Made by a program: the position numbers and the translations under genes. From Chloroflexota bacterium (GTDB lineage Bacteria; Chloroflexota; UBA11872), in contig JAPPKM010000019.1 in assembly GCA_028874315.1 (NCBI GenBank), forward strand, positions 1 through 53,436: 53,436 nucleotides of DNA, given 5' to 3'. Within the stretch, counting starts at the first letter, position 1; the number at the start of each line of letters is the position of its first letter. Below the pieces are notes generated by a model. The model was not told the origin of the DNA. It made no database searches and saw nothing but the letters and a program-made list of their open reading frames with translations. Of the stretch, positions 15,446 through 24,367 are shown piece by piece.

Positions 15446-17335
15446 ATGGCCTCCATCGACTCTGACGTCATGAGCTCCGACTTGCGGCGTGAAGCGCATA
15501 TGCGCCGCAGTCCACTTACGTTCGTGCGCGAGCACTGGCGCGCGATTTTCATCTATCTGGGGCTCACCGGCCTACTGATTTTTGGCCTTACAAACGCCTC
15601 GGAAATCACGCTGGGCATTCTGGCCTTCCTCTTCCAACTGCTGTTCGCCATGACGTTCATGGTCGTCCAGTTCGGCGCGCTCTTCTACATTCTGGGCCGC
15701 GGCCGCGTCTACTGGGTGCAGCCCGGCGAGACGGGGGTGTATTTCACCGACTACCGCGGCAACGACCAGGTGCTGGAAGTGGCGCGGCGCGTGGTGCGGC
15801 TGCTGCAAGGCGCGAAAGCCTTCAAGCGCATGGGCGGTGAGATTACCCGCGGCGTGCTGCTGGAAGGCCCGCCGGGCACCGGCAAGAGCTACCTGGCGCA
15901 GGTGATTGCGAACGAGGCGAGTATCCCATTCGCCTACGCCTCCGCGCCGGGGTTTCAGAACATGTTCATGGGCATCGGCAACTTGCGGGTGCGGATGCTC
16001 TACGGCAAGGCTCGCAAGATGGCGCGCAAGTACGGTGCCGCCATCATCTTCATCGACGAAATCGACGCCATCGGCATGGCCCGCGCCGGACAGACGGGCG
16101 GCGGGATGATGATGGGCGGCTTGTTCGGCGGCGGCGCGGGCTTTGGCCTGTTGAACGAATTGCTGTTGCAAATGGACCCGCCGAACTTTGACAACGGCTG
16201 GGTTTCGCGATTGCTCCGAACGCTTGGTCTACGCAAGACCCGAGCCATGCCGCCGATCGTGCTGACGATGGGCGCCACCAACCTGGCGTCTGCGCTGGAT
16301 CACGCGCTTCTGCGCCCTGGCCGGTTCGACCGCAAGATTCACGTTGACCTGCCGGACCTGGATGGGCGCAAGGACATCATCGAGTACTACCTGGCCAAGG
16401 TTCGGCACGAGGACATGCCGGTCGAACGCATGGCGAACGACACCATCCTCTACACGCCCGTGGCAATTAAGTTCGTGATCAACGAAGCGGTAATTCACGC
16501 GCACTTCGACGGTCGCGACGCGATCAGCTACGACGACTTCACGCGCGCTCGTGAGAATCACGAGTGGGGACTGCGCGAACCGATTCGCGGGCTGACTGAG
16601 GAGGACCGGCGGCGGCTGGCCTACCACGAAGCCGGTCACGCCATCGCACAGGTGAAGCTCAAGGACTGGGAACGCCTGACTAAGGTGACAATCATTCGTC
16701 ACGGCGACGCCCTGGGCCTGGCGGCCTGGAAGCCGGTGGAGGAAAAGCGCGTTCTCATTCGCGAAGAGTTGCTGGCCAGCATTCAGGTAAGCCTGGCCAG
16801 CCGCGCGGCCGAAGAACTGTTCCTGGGGTCGCAGACGTTGGGCGTCACGTCCGACTTTGCCGGTGCCACGCACCTGGCCTTCCAGATGCTTAGCTTCTGG
16901 GGCATGGACGGCAGCTTCTATTCGTCCCTGCCATTCGGCCCAATGGTGGACGCCAACGATCCGCGCATGAAGCGCAAGATCGACCAGGTGCTGGAGCAGG
17001 AATACCGCAAGGTCAAGGGTTTGCTTTCCGAATACTCGGGCGCAGTGCATGAACTGGCGCAGGAGTTGATTGCGAACGACGAAGTAGACGGCCAGGATGT
17101 CGAGGACATGGTGCAGCGCTGGGACGAGCAGATCGCCGAGGGCAACCGGCTCAAGGCGCTGCCCGAAGGCGGCGTGCTGGTTGGTGCCGACGCCGAGCCA
17201 CAGCCGTACGCCTACGGTGGGAATGGCAACGGCGCGAACGGGCGAAACGGCCACTCCGACGACGCACCCAGCCGTGAGCGGCGGCGGACTCGCCTCCGCG
17301 ACAGGTATCGGTCCAGCCAAAAACCGGATTCGTAG
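15446..17335 (+). CDS. FtsH-like AAA+ zinc metalloprotease, divergent
   Basis: 629 aa from ATG 15446 (GAGG 7 bases upstream; an in-frame GTG at 15440 is less likely). Hydrophobic segments at about 32-48 and 54-84 are nearly adjacent, so the usual periplasmic domain of FtsH (about 70 residues) is missing. AAA+ module: Walker A GPPGTGKS (141-148), pore loop FMG (174-176), Walker B IIFIDEID (200-207) and second-region-of-homology RPGRFDR (290-296). Between Walker B and that region is a Gly/Met-rich insertion (about 213-235). Protease: zinc motif HEAGH (394-398) and third ligand D470 in TSDFAG. Catalytic residues are intact, so it is probably an active membrane protease with a distinct substrate-entry side. 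The C-terminus is Gly/Asn- then Arg-rich. Confidence 0.9.
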   Translation: MASIDSDVMSSDLRREAHMRRSPLTFVREHWRAIFIYLGLTGLLIFGLTNASEITLGILAFLFQLLFAMTFMVVQFGALFYILGRGRVYWVQPGETGVYFTDYRGNDQVLEVARRVVRLLQGAKAFKRMGGEITRGVLLEGPPGTGKSYLAQVIANEASIPFAYASAPGFQNMFMGIGNLRVRMLYGKARKMARKYGAAIIFIDEIDAIGMARAGQTGGGMMMGGLFGGGAGFGLLNELLLQMDPPNFDNGWVSRLLRTLGLRKTRAMPPIVLTMGATNLASALDHALLRPGRFDRKIHVDLPDLDGRKDIIEYYLAKVRHEDMPVERMANDTILYTPVAIKFVINEAVIHAHFDGRDAISYDDFTRARENHEWGLREPIRGLTEEDRRRLAYHEAGHAIAQVKLKDWERLTKVTIIRHGDALGLAAWKPVEEKRVLIREELLASIQVSLASRAAEELFLGSQTLGVTSDFAGATHLAFQMLSFWGMDGSFYSSLPFGPMVDANDPRMKRKIDQVLEQEYRKVKGLLSEYSGAVHELAQELIANDEVDGQDVEDMVQRWDEQIAEGNRLKALPEGGVLVGADAEPQPYAYGGNGNGANGRNGHSDDAPSRERRRTRLRDRYRSSQKPDS

Positions 17336-17382
17336 CTTCCACCCGCCGGGGCGTTAATATACCCGCGGCGTAATCCACGCCA

Positions 17383-17421
17383 ACCGGCTGGCGGCTCAGC
17401 CGTCTATGAGCGCCAGCCGGT
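17383..17421. terminator. hairpin between convergent FtsH-like and lipoprotein genes
   Basis: ACCGGCTGGCG (17383-17393) pairs perfectly with CGCCAGCCGGT (17411-17421), an 11-bp stem with a 17-base loop holding the lipoprotein stop codon. No T tract. A possible bidirectional terminator. Confidence 0.5.
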
Positions 17422-17905
17422 CGGCGAGGAAATCCAGGCGCTCGAACGCTCCGCGGCGGAGCCGCTGATAAATCTGTAGGGCGCGATCTGCCTGACCGGA
17501 GCGGATGGCATCGCGAATGGCTTCCGCGTCCCCAACAAAGCGGTCAAAGTGTTCGAGGAACGTCCCGTGGAATAGCGTTGCCAGTGGCGGGGCTTCCAGT
17601 TTGGCGGCGCGCGCCTGGGCGTCGCTCATCACGTCGTGAAACGCAATCGTCCGATCCTCGGAGCCGACCATACCCTCGAGCGTGGCCCAGGCGTCGGCCT
17701 CGGGACCGAAGAAAGCATCGAACGCAGCACGCTCGTCAATCAGGATTCCTGCGACCGTGTCCTTGTACACCCGGCGCTCGGCGTCCGACGGATCGACCGA
17801 CACCCCGCTCGGCGCTGGCGCCGTTTCGCCACAGGCAGCGAGAAGCGCGGCAGCCAGAGCAACCCCAAATGCTCGGCGGCCTGTCGTGCGCTGGTTGCTA
17901 GCCAT
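17396..17905 (-). CDS. hypothetical lipoprotein
   Basis: 169 aa. The N-terminus has Arg residues, a hydrophobic stretch (AFGVALAAALLAAC) and a lipobox LAAC, so the mature protein should be lipid-anchored at about Cys25. The N-terminal RRAF pattern also leaves a Tat-type export route open. The mature part is mostly helical with no recognised domain (EADAWATLEGMVGSEDRTIAFHD, then FLEHFDRFVGDAEAIRDAIRSG). It lies 75 bases downstream of the TatB-fusion gene on the same strand, so the two may be co-transcribed. Function unknown. Confidence 0.72.
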   Translation of the reverse strand: MASNQRTTGRRAFGVALAAALLAACGETAPAPSGVSVDPSDAERRVYKDTVAGILIDERAAFDAFFGPEADAWATLEGMVGSEDRTIAFHDVMSDAQARAAKLEAPPLATLFHGTFLEHFDRFVGDAEAIRDAIRSGQADRALQIYQRLRRGAFERLDFLADRLALIDG

Positions 17906-17980
17906 GATTCACGACCAATCGGTGGGGCCTGGCCACGGACACGCGGAGCCTAAAGGCCATCCTCGTCTCATCGCGTTCCG

Positions 17981-19318
17981 CTACAACACGGCCTCGTGCT
18001 CGGCGGTTGCTTCGTCCCGGCTACTGGTGTCGTCTTCGATCTTCAGCCCAAACTGCCGCATGCGGGCATGGGTCAGGATGATGAGTTGGCAGCGGTCGGC
18101 GCCATCGCTCATCCGGGTGGTGTACGTGGCCTTCATGTCGAACCGCTTGAAGAACTCGTCGTCGTAGACGTTGCTGACACTGCAGACTGGATGGTCCTTG
18201 CCCGGCGTCAGGCCGTAGGGACAGGTTCCAAACTCGATCACGGCTGACGATTCGGCGCGCTGATCCACTTCAACGGCGTCGTGCGGGACCAGGTGACGGC
18301 GGCGAGCTGCCCAGGCCTGCGCGATATCGACCGGCTCGGGGTCTTCCAGGTCGCCCAGGCTTTCGGCGTCAGCGCGGGCCTGGCTCCGCAGGGCGGCCTC
18401 GGCCTGCTCGGCAAAGTCGGGATCCGCCTCGATCGCCTGCATCACCATCAGCCGCATAAAGCCGCCCATCTGGTTCTGCAGGCCAGGCGTCGGCGGGCCG
18501 AGTGCTGCCGCCGGCGCTTCCGCTTCGTCCGGTGTCGTGGCCACCGATGCGGCGGTCTGCGCAGGCTCGGGGACCGGCGCCGCCACAGGCGCAGGCTCAA
18601 TGGGCTGGGCGGGCGCCTCCGGCTCCGTCGGACCGTTGACGTCGGGGGCGTAAGCCGAGAGTCGCTGACCCGCCGGCGGCGGCGGGCTCTCCGGCGCGGT
18701 GAGAGGCGCTGACTCGGGCGCTGCTTCGACAGCGGCGACCGGTGGGACTTCGTCGGCCTGGCCGTTGGTTGAGGGCGCGAACGTGTCCTGAATCGCCAGG
18801 GCCATGGCGTCGGCAACCGGCAGAGGCTCCGAAGGCGCGGGGAGCGCCGATGCTTCAACTGTCTCAGGCGCGGGAAGCGCCGGCCGAGCCGAGCCGCCCG
18901 CGGCCGGAGCCGACGAGGAGGCATTTGCAGGAAGTCCTGGGCCTGCTGCGCCGGAGTCAGTCGTCGTCGTTTCAGCCTCGCCGCCAGTGGCGCTCACCGC
19001 CCCGCGCAGGTCTTCCGCGATCCCGCGGCCCGCGACGTTTACGTCGTCCGCGGCGCCTTGCAGGGTGTCCGAGAGTTCGGAGCGGATGTCGGCCAGCTCC
19101 TGGCGCGTGTTCTCGGCTTCCTGACGCAGGACGTCCATTTCCTCGTAGAGAATGGAGAACTCTTCGGCGAATTCCTTGCGAAACTCGCGCGTCATCTGGC
19201 GCAGCTGACGCACCCAGCGGCCGAGCGTGCGCATGGCGCGCGGCAGCCGCTCCGGACCCAGCACGATGAGCGCCAGGACCAGAACGGCAAAAAACTCGGC
19301 GACACCTATGCCGAACAT
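17981..19318 (-). CDS. TatA/B-like translocase subunit fused to a three-cysteine sensor-like domain
   Basis: 445 aa. Residues 1-50 are a canonical TatA/TatB start: a short membrane helix (FGIGVAEFFAVLVLALIVL), the hinge Gly-Pro (GPERLP) and an amphipathic helix, followed by a helical region to about 105. TatB is normally 100-180 aa. Here a Pro/Ala-rich linker (about 115-280) leads to a C-terminal domain of about 150 aa. It holds GTCPYG (Cys366), PVCSV (Cys379) and SDGADRCQLIIL (Cys410), spaced like V4R/SufR-type output domains ('CP...C...R...GD..C.f.i') that can bind Fe-S clusters, metals or ligands. The C-terminal match is by motif only. The domain should lie in the cytoplasm. No tatC is nearby. 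Confidence 0.78.
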   Translation of the reverse strand: MFGIGVAEFFAVLVLALIVLGPERLPRAMRTLGRWVRQLRQMTREFRKEFAEEFSILYEEMDVLRQEAENTRQELADIRSELSDTLQGAADDVNVAGRGIAEDLRGAVSATGGEAETTTTDSGAAGPGLPANASSSAPAAGGSARPALPAPETVEASALPAPSEPLPVADAMALAIQDTFAPSTNGQADEVPPVAAVEAAPESAPLTAPESPPPPAGQRLSAYAPDVNGPTEPEAPAQPIEPAPVAAPVPEPAQTAASVATTPDEAEAPAAALGPPTPGLQNQMGGFMRLMVMQAIEADPDFAEQAEAALRSQARADAESLGDLEDPEPVDIAQAWAARRRHLVPHDAVEVDQRAESSAVIEFGTCPYGLTPGKDHPVCSVSNVYDDEFFKRFDMKATYTTRMSDGADRCQLIILTHARMRQFGLKIEDDTSSRDEATAEHEAVL

Positions 19319-19407
19319 TGAGGATCAGGTCGGCCGATGGCGGCCGGCAGTCGTGGGCCTAGGCGTTCAATCGTAGGCAGGCGGGGACACCCCGACAAGG
19401 GTTCCTT

Positions 19408-20481
19408 TCAGGATGCGCGGGCCTTGAGTGCCCTTCGCACGGCCTCACCGAACTCCCCGGTGGAGGCCGTGCCGCCCAGATCAACGGTGAGCACGCCGGA
19501 ACGGGTCACGTCCGCGAGGGCATCCAGCAGCAAGTTGGCGGCCTCCAGATCGCCAAAGGTCTCCACCATCATGGCCGCCGACCAAATGGATGCGAGCGGG
19601 TTGGCTATCTCCTGTCCCGCGATGTCGGGCGCGGAGCCATGCACCGGCTCGAACATCGGCGGATAACCGGTTCCTGGACCGAGATTGGCGCTGGGCGGCA
19701 CGCCCAGACTGCCCATCAGCGCGCCGCCGATGTCGGACAGGATGTCGCCAAAGAGGTTGGAGGCAACCAGCACGTCCAGCGTTTGAGGATTCCCCACCAT
19801 CCGAGCGGCGCAGGCGTCGACCAGGTTGCGGTCGGTCGTGATCGCCGGGTAGGCGCCCGCCACCTCGTCGAACACCTCATCCCAGAAAACTGGCGCGAAC
19901 TGCAGGGCGTTGGACTTGGTGACATTGGTGACGTGGCGGCGTCCCAGGCGCTCGGTCAGCTCAAAGGCGTGCCGGATCACGCGCTCGACACCTACGCGCG
20001 TGAACACGGTGGTCTGAAGCGCGACCTCGTAGGGCGTGTCCTTGTGCACGCGACCACCGGCGCCGGCGTATTCGCCCTCGGAGTTCTCGCGGACGCAGAT
20101 GAAGTCAATGCCTTCCAGCCGGTCAGGCGCGAGCGGACTGGGGACGCCCGGCCAGATGCGGACCGGGCGGATGTTGGCGTATTGCTGGAAGCTCTGGCGG
20201 ATCAGCAGAATCATCTCGCGCTGGGAGATGGGGTCTGGAACGCTGGGAAAGCCGCAGGCGCCGAAATAGATGGCGTCGAATTGCTCCAACGTCTTGAGGG
20301 CGTCGGAGGGCATCATCTCGCCGTGATCGAGGTAGTACTGGCAGCCCCAGGGGAAATCCTCGAACTCCAGGATCAGGTCGCCGGTGACCTCGCTAAGGGT
20401 TTCGAGAGTGAGGCGGCCTTCGCGAATGACCTCAAGACCGATCCCGTCGCCGGGAATAACTGCAATTGAGTGCGTGGGCAT
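19408..20481 (-). CDS. isocitrate/isopropylmalate-type dehydrogenase, tartrate dehydrogenase (TtuC)-like
   Basis: 357 aa beta-decarboxylating dehydrogenase using NAD and a divalent metal. Features are SIAVIPGDGIGLEV at the N-terminus, FGACGFPSVPDPISQREMILLIRQSFQQYANIRPVR (the long substrate loop typical of tartrate dehydrogenase/decarboxylase), FICVRENSEGEYAG, NVTKSNAL, ASNLFGDILSDIGGALMGSLGVPPSAN and MFEPVHGSAPDIAGQ. The residue pattern favours tartrate/D-malate over isopropylmalate, and no leuCD is nearby. The frame is open further upstream, but ATG 20481 sets the family's N-terminus. A TATACT sits about 29 bases upstream. Confidence 0.88.
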   Translation of the reverse strand: MPTHSIAVIPGDGIGLEVIREGRLTLETLSEVTGDLILEFEDFPWGCQYYLDHGEMMPSDALKTLEQFDAIYFGACGFPSVPDPISQREMILLIRQSFQQYANIRPVRIWPGVPSPLAPDRLEGIDFICVRENSEGEYAGAGGRVHKDTPYEVALQTTVFTRVGVERVIRHAFELTERLGRRHVTNVTKSNALQFAPVFWDEVFDEVAGAYPAITTDRNLVDACAARMVGNPQTLDVLVASNLFGDILSDIGGALMGSLGVPPSANLGPGTGYPPMFEPVHGSAPDIAGQEIANPLASIWSAAMMVETFGDLEAANLLLDALADVTRSGVLTVDLGGTASTGEFGEAVRRALKARAS

Positions 20482-20509
20482 GGCAACGGTTCCGGAGGCG
20501 AGCGGCCAG

Positions 20510-20515
20510 AGTATA
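20510..20515 (-). promoter_or_regulatory. TATACT -10-like element for the tartrate dehydrogenase-like gene
   Basis: Reading on the minus strand, TATACT lies 29 bases before ATG 20481, in the 107-base divergent gap with the DUF6062-like gene. No good -35 is visible. Confidence 0.35.
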
Positions 20516-20588
20516 CGGGCGACGGCACGGCGACCCGCGGCGGTGTTGTGGCACCTTGCGTACGGATACGACCCGACAGCGACAGCAC

Positions 20589-21371
20589 GTGAGCACGGAA
20601 GCGACATTCGAAGACCTCGTTGATGCTCTGCGGCGGCCCGGGTGTGCGATATGCCGGCTAGCCACGCGCCGGTCAGATCGCTTCCTGGGTTCGTACATCT
20701 ACGAGCACGTCAACGACGTGGAACTGCGCGCCGATATCAGGGAGGCGCGTGGGTTTTGCGAAGTGCACGCCGGGCACTTCCTGGAGAAGCTGGACGCGCT
20801 GGCGGTGGCCATTACGTACCGGGACATCCTGAATACGTTGGTCAGGGAGCTTGCTGGCACGGATTCGGACGTTCGCGTCGGTTCAACCGGCATGCGAGCG
20901 AGGCTGCGCGGGCTGGCGAGGACGGGCTCGCGGAGACCGAGGACGCCGTCGACGTGTCCGGTGTGCGAGGCGGAGGAAGCAGCGGCCGGCCGGGCGCTAG
21001 ACGTGTTGACGCAGCACGGCGATCAGCGCGACCTGGATCAGGCGCTAGCGGAGGGCGACCCGCTCTGCCTGCCGCATACGCGGGAGGCGCTGCGGCGGCG
21101 TCCCGGATTTGCCGCGCTGCGAGCGCGGCAGCAGCGCGGATGGTCGGCGCTTCGAGACCGGCTGTTGGAATTCATTCGGAAGTCGGATCACAACTACCGG
21201 TGGGAGACGCTGACGGACGAGGAAAAGGCCGCTGTTGTAGGTGGGGTGCGGGCAGTGACGGGGGTGCGGGCGAGGCCGCGGGATGACGCGAAGGCGGAGA
21301 CGCGGAAGTTGCGGCGCGGCGGTACCAATGCCGTGCGTTCCAGCCGGCATCCACCGAGGCATCGGCCTTAG
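20589..21371 (+). CDS. DUF6062-like Cys/His-rich protein
   Basis: About 260 aa from GTG 20589. Four paired Cys/His elements are visible: CAICRL (about 18-22), GFCEVHAGHFLE, CPVCEAEEAAAGRALD and LCLPHTREALRR. They are arranged as two CxxC...CxxH halves that could form metal-binding or thiol sites. This layout, with the conserved YIYEHVNDVELR after the first CxxC, matches uncharacterised DUF6062 proteins as I know them in Chloroflexota and related groups. The C-terminus is a charged helix then an Arg/Lys tail. Function unknown. The longer open frame upstream (20466) runs through the promoter region of the divergent gene and is rejected. Confidence 0.75.
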   Translation: MSTEATFEDLVDALRRPGCAICRLATRRSDRFLGSYIYEHVNDVELRADIREARGFCEVHAGHFLEKLDALAVAITYRDILNTLVRELAGTDSDVRVGSTGMRARLRGLARTGSRRPRTPSTCPVCEAEEAAAGRALDVLTQHGDQRDLDQALAEGDPLCLPHTREALRRRPGFAALRARQQRGWSALRDRLLEFIRKSDHNYRWETLTDEEKAAVVGGVRAVTGVRARPRDDAKAETRKLRRGGTNAVRSSRHPPRHRP

Positions 21372-22267
21372 CGTGAGACCTCCGCCGCGCGTACAAACCT
21401 CAGGATCCGGTCAGCAAGCTCGTCGGGCGCCTGCAGCTGAACAAAGTGGCCGGCGCGGGCAACCATGTGTAGTTCGGAGCTTGGTAAGAGCCGGTGGAAC
21501 TGGCGGGCGACCGCAGGTTTGAGGTAGGGATCGCGCGCGCCCCAGAGGATAAGAGTGGGCGTCTGTAACGCGGTGAGCGTTTCCAACCGGCGTTGGTTAG
21601 CGTCGATCTGATCCACGATCTCGTCGTTGACGGTATGAAAGGCCCGTCGAGCTGTCCGCGAGTGGCGGAATACGCCGTGAAAAATCCGTAGCAGGCGATC
21701 GAAGTCGGCGGTCCAACCGGGCCAGACTTGGCCGACTTGCCAGCGGTATACGTGCCACGACAAGCCCGTACGGCCGATGTCGAGAAAGCGGCGGACCAGG
21801 CGCCCGACGTAGGGCAGGTGGAGCAGCTTGAGCGCAAACGGCATGCGGGCGGAATTCCATCCGTAGTAGGTGTTGAGCAGCACCAGGGCATGTGCCCGCT
21901 CAGGATGCGCGGCGGTCCAGCGGATAGCCGCGGGGCCGGACATGTCGTGCGCCACGAGGACGACGCGCTCCAGTTCGAGCGCATCGAGGATTTGCGCAAG
22001 CGTGCGGTCCAGCATGTCGAAACCGAGCGAGAGCCCTTCGTTCGGCTGCGAGGTGCCCCAGCCGAGAAAGTCAGGCGCAACGGTGCGGTGGGTCGTAGCG
22101 AGGCGCGGCTGCAGGCAACCATAGATGCGGGAGTCGTCCGGGAGACCGTGCAGCAGAACGATGGTTGGCCGGCCCTGCCCCGCCTCTCGGACGAAACAGT
22201 CGCCGGCCGGAACCTGGATGTGTCGGCCCGGCGGCGGCGCCCAGTCCGCGACGGGGTCAGCGGCCAT
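21368..22267 (-). CDS. alpha/beta-hydrolase (epoxide hydrolase/haloalkane dehalogenase-like)
   Basis: 299 aa. The oxyanion motif HGLPDDSRIYG follows the first strands. The nucleophile elbow is VLVAHDMSGPAA, with Asp in the nucleophile position as in epoxide hydrolases and haloalkane dehalogenases ('HDWGG') rather than the Ser of esterases. The acid is in ILWGARDPYLKP and the catalytic His in ARAGHFVQLQAPDELA. The cap region (about 135-215) is aromatic-rich. It likely hydrolyses a small epoxide, halide or ester; substrate unknown. The start ATG 22267 overlaps the end of the debranching enzyme by 11 bases, so they are co-transcribed, though no pathway link is obvious. Confidence 0.85.
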   Translation of the reverse strand: MAADPVADWAPPPGRHIQVPAGDCFVREAGQGRPTIVLLHGLPDDSRIYGCLQPRLATTHRTVAPDFLGWGTSQPNEGLSLGFDMLDRTLAQILDALELERVVLVAHDMSGPAAIRWTAAHPERAHALVLLNTYYGWNSARMPFALKLLHLPYVGRLVRRFLDIGRTGLSWHVYRWQVGQVWPGWTADFDRLLRIFHGVFRHSRTARRAFHTVNDEIVDQIDANQRRLETLTALQTPTLILWGARDPYLKPAVARQFHRLLPSSELHMVARAGHFVQLQAPDELADRILRFVRAAEVSR

Positions 22268-24245
22268 TGGCCGCTCGCAGCAGACGCAAGCCCCGCAGCC
22301 ACTCGGCGGCGCCCCAGGCCTGGGCCGGCGCGCCGTCAGGGGCGAAAGGGGATTCTGGCTGGAAGAGTTCGCTGACGCCGCCCAGCACGCCGTCGTGCAA
22401 GTGCGCCAACATGGCCTCGCGTATGCCGCGAAGTTCGTCGGCCGGGGTCCCGGCCTCCAGGCTGGCCTGGATATACAGGCCGAGCAGCCAACTCCAGACG
22501 GGACCCTGGTGGTAGGCGCCGTCGCGCTCGCGGGGACCACCACCGTAGTGTGCGCAATAGGCGGGATCACAAGGCGCCAGCGAGCGCAGCCCTACGGGCG
22601 TCAGCAACGCATCGCGAGCCTGCGCCAGGACCGAGGCGCGTTGTTGCGGCGATAGCAGATCGCCGGCGACCGCCACGGCGATCACCTGGTTGGGGCGAAT
22701 GGCGGGATCCGAGCCATCAGGCCCATCCACGACATCAAAAAGACCGCCGGTTTCGGGATTCCAGAAGCGTGTCGCGAATGAGTCCTCGACCAGGGCAAGA
22801 ACGCCGGCGTCGTAGCTGCCGCGCCAGCCGATGCGCTTGAAGGACTGGTCGGCGAACTTGAGGGCGGCATACCAGAGAGCGTTGATTTCCACCGGCTTGC
22901 CGCGACGGGGCGTTACAACCCAGTCCTCGAACTTGGCGTCCATCCAGGTTAGCTGCAGCCCGTCCTCCCCGCCGGTCAGCAACCCGTCCGCGGGATCCAT
23001 GTGGATGCCGTGGCGGGTGCCGCGGATGTGCCACTCGATGATTTCCAGCAGCGCGGTGGCCAGCACGTCCAGGACTTCGACGTCGTCGGTGGCTTGGACG
23101 TAGGCGGCCAGGGCGTAGACGAACCAGAGGGCGGCGTCGAAGGAGTGGTACTCGGGCTCATCGCCGGCGTCGGGCCAGCGGTTGGGCACCATGCCCTGGT
23201 CGATGTTTTGCGCGTAATTAAGCAGGATCGTCTTGGCGATGGAGGCACGGCCGGTTTCCAGGCAGAGACCGGGCAACGCGATGAGGGTGTCACGGCCCCA
23301 GTCGCCGAACCAGGGGTAGCCGGCGATGACGGTGTTGGGCTCGGGGGTGAAGCCGGGAAGCGACGGCCCTCGATGCACGAGGGTCTGATCCGCGGCCAGG
23401 CGCAAGCGTTGCTCCAGCGGGTCGGCAGCCGAAGCGGCCAGCGAGGATGTACGCGCGTCGAACCTGGCCAGAGAAGCGTCGACCTCGGCGGCGGACTGGA
23501 GTTCGTCCGCAGCGAGTTGCATGGTCACGGACTGTCCGGGCACCAGCTCGGCCACGAGATCGCCCGGAGCAAAGGCATCCTCGGTGTCGTCGAAGCCGCG
23601 GGCCCGCTCGACCCGGCGATGAAAGTTCCAATACCAGTCGGGACGCGCCTCAAACCGCCAGCCGCTGCCACCGAGATGGACGCAGGGAGCGTCGCCGGGT
23701 CCGCGCACCGATACGGAGCCGGGCCCAGTCTGGAGCGCCTCGAAGGCAGGGTCGTCACCGCGACGCAGGGCATGAAACCAACGGAGCGTAACGAAGGGCC
23801 GAACGCGGACGGACAGGTTTCGGCGGGCGTGGTTGGTGTAGCGCACGAAGGTGCGACTGCGTCCACGCTCCATCCAGATGGTCTTCTCGATTTCCCCGAG
23901 GTCGGTGTCAAAGCGCCAGACGGGTCGCTGGCCACGGAGGGCGAAGGCGCTGACTTGGGCGTAGCCCCGGGGGTGGAGAACGCCGCCGTCGTACTCCTGG
24001 GTGCTGAGCGGGATTTCGGGATCGTCGCCGCGCTGGATGAACTCGTCGGCGCCGGACACGAGCACCCAGCGGGCATTGGGGGGCGGGTCGGCGGCTACCA
24101 GGAGGCCGTGGTAGCGGCGGGTGGCGGTTCCGGCGAGGGTGCCGGAGGCGAAGCCGCCGAGGCCGTTGGTGACGAGCCACTCGCGGTCGAGGAGCGGTTG
24201 GGGTGCGCCGGTGAAGAGCTCGGCGGGGAGTTGCAGGTCAGTCAT
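22257..24245 (-). CDS. glycogen debranching enzyme (GH133-type amylo-1,6-glucosidase)
   Basis: About 662 aa from ATG 24245. The N-terminal domain starts DREWLVTNGLGGFASGTLAGTATRRYHGLLVA, the hallmark of the bacterial/archaeal debranching enzyme N-terminus. The C-terminal (alpha/alpha)6 barrel contains GYPWFGDWGRDTLIALPGL, DAALWFVYALAAY, DGLLTGGEDGLQLTWMDAKFEDWVVTPRRGKPVEINALWYAAL and RPNQVIAVAV, with the conserved acids of the GH133 family. It cleaves alpha-1,6 branch glucose residues in glycogen in the cytoplasm. Only this glycogen gene is in the window. The upstream extension of the frame runs into a repeat-containing intergenic region and is not used. Confidence 0.92.
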   Translation of the reverse strand: MTDLQLPAELFTGAPQPLLDREWLVTNGLGGFASGTLAGTATRRYHGLLVAADPPPNARWVLVSGADEFIQRGDDPEIPLSTQEYDGGVLHPRGYAQVSAFALRGQRPVWRFDTDLGEIEKTIWMERGRSRTFVRYTNHARRNLSVRVRPFVTLRWFHALRRGDDPAFEALQTGPGSVSVRGPGDAPCVHLGGSGWRFEARPDWYWNFHRRVERARGFDDTEDAFAPGDLVAELVPGQSVTMQLAADELQSAAEVDASLARFDARTSSLAASAADPLEQRLRLAADQTLVHRGPSLPGFTPEPNTVIAGYPWFGDWGRDTLIALPGLCLETGRASIAKTILLNYAQNIDQGMVPNRWPDAGDEPEYHSFDAALWFVYALAAYVQATDDVEVLDVLATALLEIIEWHIRGTRHGIHMDPADGLLTGGEDGLQLTWMDAKFEDWVVTPRRGKPVEINALWYAALKFADQSFKRIGWRGSYDAGVLALVEDSFATRFWNPETGGLFDVVDGPDGSDPAIRPNQVIAVAVAGDLLSPQQRASVLAQARDALLTPVGLRSLAPCDPAYCAHYGGGPRERDGAYHQGPVWSWLLGLYIQASLEAGTPADELRGIREAMLAHLHDGVLGGVSELFQPESPFAPDGAPAQAWGAAEWLRGLRLLRAANGR

Positions 24246-24289
24246 GTGCGGGCTGTTTGGGGCGCAATGTGGGGCGGGGTTGCGCGCGT

Positions 24290-24313
24290 AAGAGTTTTTT
24301 CCAAAAAACTCTT
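24290..24313. repeat. AT-rich perfect inverted repeat
   Basis: AAGAGTTTTTT (24290-24300) and AAAAAACTCTT (24303-24313) are exact reverse complements separated by CC, in otherwise very GC-rich DNA. Read from either strand it is an A/T-run hairpin and could act as a terminator or a repeat-family core. Confidence 0.6.
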
Positions 24314-24367
24314 GAGGCGGCGCGGGCTGCAATCCTGGTCGGTCTGGGCGCACGGGGCGAAGACTGG

